Made by a program: the position numbers and the translations under genes
Assembly: GCA_002448495.1 (NCBI GenBank)
Contig: DJYL01000118.1
Coordinates: 1 to 17,281 of the forward strand
DNA length: 17,281 nucleotides
Direction: 5' to 3'
Origin: Pseudoselenomonas ruminantium
Lineage (GTDB): Bacteria; Bacillota; Negativicutes; Selenomonadales; Selenomonadaceae
Notes under the pieces: model-generated
Seen by the model: the letters and a program-made list of their open reading frames with translations, nothing else
What the model was told of the DNA's origin: nothing
The model's database searches: none
Shown here: positions 15,117-17,281 of the stretch, piece by piece
How the letters are laid out: every line of letters starts with the position of its first letter
Position numbering within the stretch: position 1 is the stretch's first letter

Positions 15117-16778
15117 TTATACTTCTTGAATAATGGGAAGAATCATCGGACGGCGGCGGGTCTTTTCAAAGAGATACCGCCCTAAAGCGTCGCGAACATT
15201 GGCCTTAATGGCTGCCCATTCCTTGACCCCTTCATCCTGACAGCGGTCCAAAGCCTGTTCGACTCTGGCTCTTGCTTCATCCATCAGGGCTTCCGATTCA
15301 CGCACATAGACAAAGCCGCGGGATACGATATCCGGGCCACCCACCACAGTATTGGATGCCCTGTCCATCGCGATGACGATAATCAGAATACCATCCTGCG
15401 ACAGCTGGCGGCGGTCACGCAAAACGATGTTGCCGACATCACCGACACCCAGACCATCAACCATGACCATACCGGCTGTAACCTTACCGGCTACCTGCCC
15501 TTTATCGCGGGTAAATTCAAATACATAGCCATTTTCCCCAAGGAAGATATGGTCTTTGGGCATACCCAGTTCCTGTGCCAGTTTGGCATGCTGTACCAGA
15601 TGATGATACTCGCCATGCACAGGGATAAAGAACTTCGGACGCACGAGGTTGTGCATAAGCTTCAGTTCTTCGCGGCTGGCATGACCGGATACATGCACTT
15701 CCTTATCGCGGCCATAGACCACATTCGCCCCCAAACGCATGAGGTTGTCAATGGTCTTGGAAACCAGTTTTTCATTGCCCGGAATCGGCGTTGCCGAGAT
15801 GATAACCGTATCATCGGGGACAATGGTTACTTTGCGATGGTCAGACATCGCCATGCGGGTCAGGGCCGACATCGGCTCACCCTGACTGCCGGTAGTGACA
15901 ATAACGATTTGTTCGGCGCGGTAATTATTGATTTCATCAATATCAATTATAGTTCCTTCCGGAGCGGTAATATAACCAAGCTCCAGGGAAATCGTCACCA
16001 CGTTGACCATGCTGCGGCCCAGAATGGCCACCTTGCGCTTATAGCGCACAGCAGTATCAATGACCTGCTGAATACGATGCACATTCGAGGAGAATGTCGC
16101 TACAATAATGCGGCTGCGGGCACCGTGGAAAGCCTTGTCAAAGGACGCTCCGACCGTGCTTTCGCTCGGCGTATGTCCAGCCCGTTCCGCATTGGTGGAA
16201 TCGGCCATCATCAAGAGAACCCCTTTGTTCCCCAGCTCCGAGAAACGGCGGAAATCCGTCATCTTGCCGTCAATCGGTGTGTAGTCGAGCTTGAAGTCAC
16301 CCGTATGGACAATCATGCCCACCGGTGTCTTGATGGAAAGCCCCACCGCATCGGGAATGGAATGGTTCACACGGATAAAGCCCACGCTGAAACAGCCCAC
16401 ATTGATAATGTCCCCTTGCATTACCGAATGCAGATTGCTCGAATCCACACCATTTTCCTTGAGACGGCCTTCCAAAATGCCCAGCGTCAAACGCGTGCCA
16501 TAGACCGGCACATTGAGCTGTTTAAGGACATAGGGCAGGGCACCAATATGGTCTTCGTGCCCGTGGGTCAGGACAATCGCCTTAATCATATCGCGATTCT
16601 CCAAAAGATAGCTGATATCCGGAATAACGAGGTCCACGCCCAGCATATCTTCTTCGGGGAACATGAGCCCGGAATCAATCACGAGAATTTCATCGCCAAC
16701 CCGGACGACCGTCATGTTCTTGCCGATTTCCCCTAGTCCGCCCAAGGGAATAATCTGTAGTTTTTGTGCTTTTGCCAA
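15117..16778 (-). CDS. rnj: Ribonuclease J
   Basis: RNase J is a metallo-beta-lactamase/beta-CASP nuclease with 5'-exonuclease and endonuclease activity, central to mRNA decay and rRNA maturation in many Gram-positives. The 553-residue length is standard. Visible motifs are His72-Gly-His74-Glu-Asp-His77 (motif 2), NHSIPDA (~143-149), HTGDFKLD (~158-165), ADSTNAERAGHTPSE (~192-206), the beta-CASP SATPIPGNE (~326-334) and HVSGHASREE (~364-373), and PVHGEYHHL. The C-terminal domain ends with RRRPMILPIIQEV. The start is TTG (encoding MAKAQKLQ) with GGAGGTG about 7 bases upstream; no in-frame ATG lies nearby. It is a single-gene unit with its own promoter region and terminator. Confidence 0.97.
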   Translation of the reverse strand: MAKAQKLQIIPLGGLGEIGKNMTVVRVGDEILVIDSGLMFPEEDMLGVDLVIPDISYLLENRDMIKAIVLTHGHEDHIGALPYVLKQLNVPVYGTRLTLGILEGRLKENGVDSSNLHSVMQGDIINVGCFSVGFIRVNHSIPDAVGLSIKTPVGMIVHTGDFKLDYTPIDGKMTDFRRFSELGNKGVLLMMADSTNAERAGHTPSESTVGASFDKAFHGARSRIIVATFSSNVHRIQQVIDTAVRYKRKVAILGRSMVNVVTISLELGYITAPEGTIIDIDEINNYRAEQIVIVTTGSQGEPMSALTRMAMSDHRKVTIVPDDTVIISATPIPGNEKLVSKTIDNLMRLGANVVYGRDKEVHVSGHASREELKLMHNLVRPKFFIPVHGEYHHLVQHAKLAQELGMPKDHIFLGENGYVFEFTRDKGQVAGKVTAGMVMVDGLGVGDVGNIVLRDRRQLSQDGILIIVIAMDRASNTVVGGPDIVSRGFVYVRESEALMDEARARVEQALDRCQDEGVKEWAAIKANVRDALGRYLFEKTRRRPMILPIIQEV

Positions 16779-16823
16779 AAATTACACCTCCATAATTCAG
16801 TTGTCTTCTTGCTTATTTTAATT

Positions 16824-16852
16824 CTTATATTTCATTGCGTCTGCGCAATCAA
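16824..16852 (-). promoter_or_regulatory. Possible proximal promoter of rnj, overlapping a palindrome
   Basis: On the minus strand TTGATT and TATAAG are 17 bases apart. The -35 box overlaps an arm of the inverted repeat ATTGCG-TCTG-CGCAAT at 16834-16849, which could be an operator or a leader hairpin. Confidence 0.4.
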
Positions 16853-16876
16853 AGTCCGAACAATTCATTCTTTACT

Positions 16877-16905
16877 ATTTTATCATTCCAATTGCCATAA
16901 TGCAA
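16877..16905 (-). promoter_or_regulatory. Possible distal promoter of rnj
   Basis: On the minus strand TTGCAT and TAAAAT are 17 bases apart. It begins 2 bases after the T-tract of the hisE terminator. A transcript from here would have a leader of about 90 bases containing the palindrome at 16834-16849. Confidence 0.6.
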
Positions 16906-16906
16906 C

Positions 16907-16947
16907 GAAAAAAGGACATTTCCCTGCGATAAAGCAGAAAAATGTCC
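16907..16947 (-). terminator. Terminator after hisE
   Basis: On the minus strand the 14-base arms GGACATTTTTCTGC and GCAGGGAAATGTCC (two G-T pairs) close a 6-base loop and are followed by TTTTTTCG. Confidence 0.95.
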
Positions 16948-16978
16948 CTCATATACGCTATTTTGCCAAAATTTTTTC

Positions 16979-17281
16979 TTACATATCCGGCCTTACCCCG
17001 GTTTTGCCGGTGAACTTATGATAGTTTCCCCCCTTGCGGCGGCTCATGAGTTCATCCAAGAGCTGGTCAGGCGTCAATTTGTGATAAGCCAGAAGCACCA
17101 GACAGTGATACCAGAGGTCGCCCATTTCGTAGAGCACTTCCTCACTCTTGTTGTTCTTGGACGCAATAACCGTTTCCACGGCCTCCTCACCGACTTTTTT
17201 GAGGATTTTATCCTGTCCCTTCTCAAAGAGGTAATTGGTGTAGGAACCTTCCACAGGATTCAGCTGGCGCTCCTGAATGAC
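16979..17281 (-). CDS. hisE: Phosphoribosyl-ATP pyrophosphatase (HisE, or C-terminal part of HisIE), 5' end cut
   Basis: HisE removes pyrophosphate from phosphoribosyl-ATP, the second step of histidine synthesis. The visible 100 codons carry the family pattern: a QERQLNPVEGSYTNYLFEKG stretch, then DKILKKVGEEAVETVIASKN with the metal-binding Glu-Glu pair, and EVLYEMGDLWYHCLVLLAY with the EXXD metal site. The frame stays open to the right edge with VIQERQLNP, so the GTG at 17254 is internal and the true start lies outside the window. The tail of ~12 basic residues after LMSRRK is typical. It is probably the last gene of a his operon, given the strong terminator 32 bases downstream. Whether it is free-standing or fused to HisI cannot be decided here. 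Confidence 0.93.
   Translation of the reverse strand, partial: VIQERQLNPVEGSYTNYLFEKGQDKILKKVGEEAVETVIASKNNKSEEVLYEMGDLWYHCLVLLAYHKLTPDQLLDELMSRRKGGNYHKFTGKTGVRPDM

Noticed and set aside
15549..16736. 395-codon plus-strand open frame
   Set aside because: It is antisense to RNase J; low-complexity His/Asn/Arg-rich shadow translation.

Overview
The window is a gene-dense chromosomal stretch, and every gene I can support lies on the minus strand. RNase J, a ynbA(hflX)-ynbB gene pair as in Bacillus, an FMN-riboswitch-controlled rib operon with a fused RibBA, an EF-G-like paralogue, and mid-range GC content together suggest an anaerobic Firmicute. The overall feel is Negativicutes/Selenomonadaceae (Selenomonas-like). 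That placement is an inference from gene content, not a search result. I see no insertion sequence, phage gene, CRISPR array or sign of recent transfer.

Layout, in the direction of transcription (high to low coordinates). At the right edge is the 3' part of hisE (histidine biosynthesis), closed by a strong terminator. Next is rnj (RNase J) with a TTG start, one or two promoters and its own terminator. HU follows with a near-consensus promoter and a GAAA-loop terminator. Then comes an EF-G-like GTPase with a non-canonical P-loop, ending in a long hairpin, and a secreted DUF4163/DUF3298-type (RsiV-like) protein. The riboflavin operon runs promoter, FMN riboswitch and terminator, then ribD, ribE, ribBA, ribH and a YfcE-type metallophosphoesterase, and closes with a terminator. 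After it come hslO (Hsp33), a structured 265-base intergenic region, a LuxR-type regulator, tRNA-Lys(CTT) with promoter and terminator, an unrecognised 236-residue protein overlapping a YejK/NdpA-type nucleoid-associated protein gene, hflX, and at the left edge a ynbB-like PLP enzyme that is cut by the window end.

Together the genes cover flavin supply, RNA turnover and translation quality control (RNase J, EF-G-like, HflX), nucleoid organisation (HU, NA37), redox chaperoning (Hsp33) and one-gene regulators. The most unusual item is HflX. It has about 187 extra N-terminal residues carrying a complete JAMM/MPN+ metalloprotease signature (Glu50, His94-Thr-His96-Pro, Ser104, Asp107) similar to RadC, fused to a ribosome-splitting GTPase. 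Other points of interest are the YfcE phosphoesterase inside the rib operon, the unknown gene coupled to the nucleoid protein, the structured RNA or leader upstream of luxR, compact terminator/promoter overlaps, and repeated use of TTG starts (the ynbB-like gene, ribE, rnj, and possibly ribD). No interval above 300 bases lacks a gene; the longest gaps are 5654-5919 and 16779-16978, and both are described.
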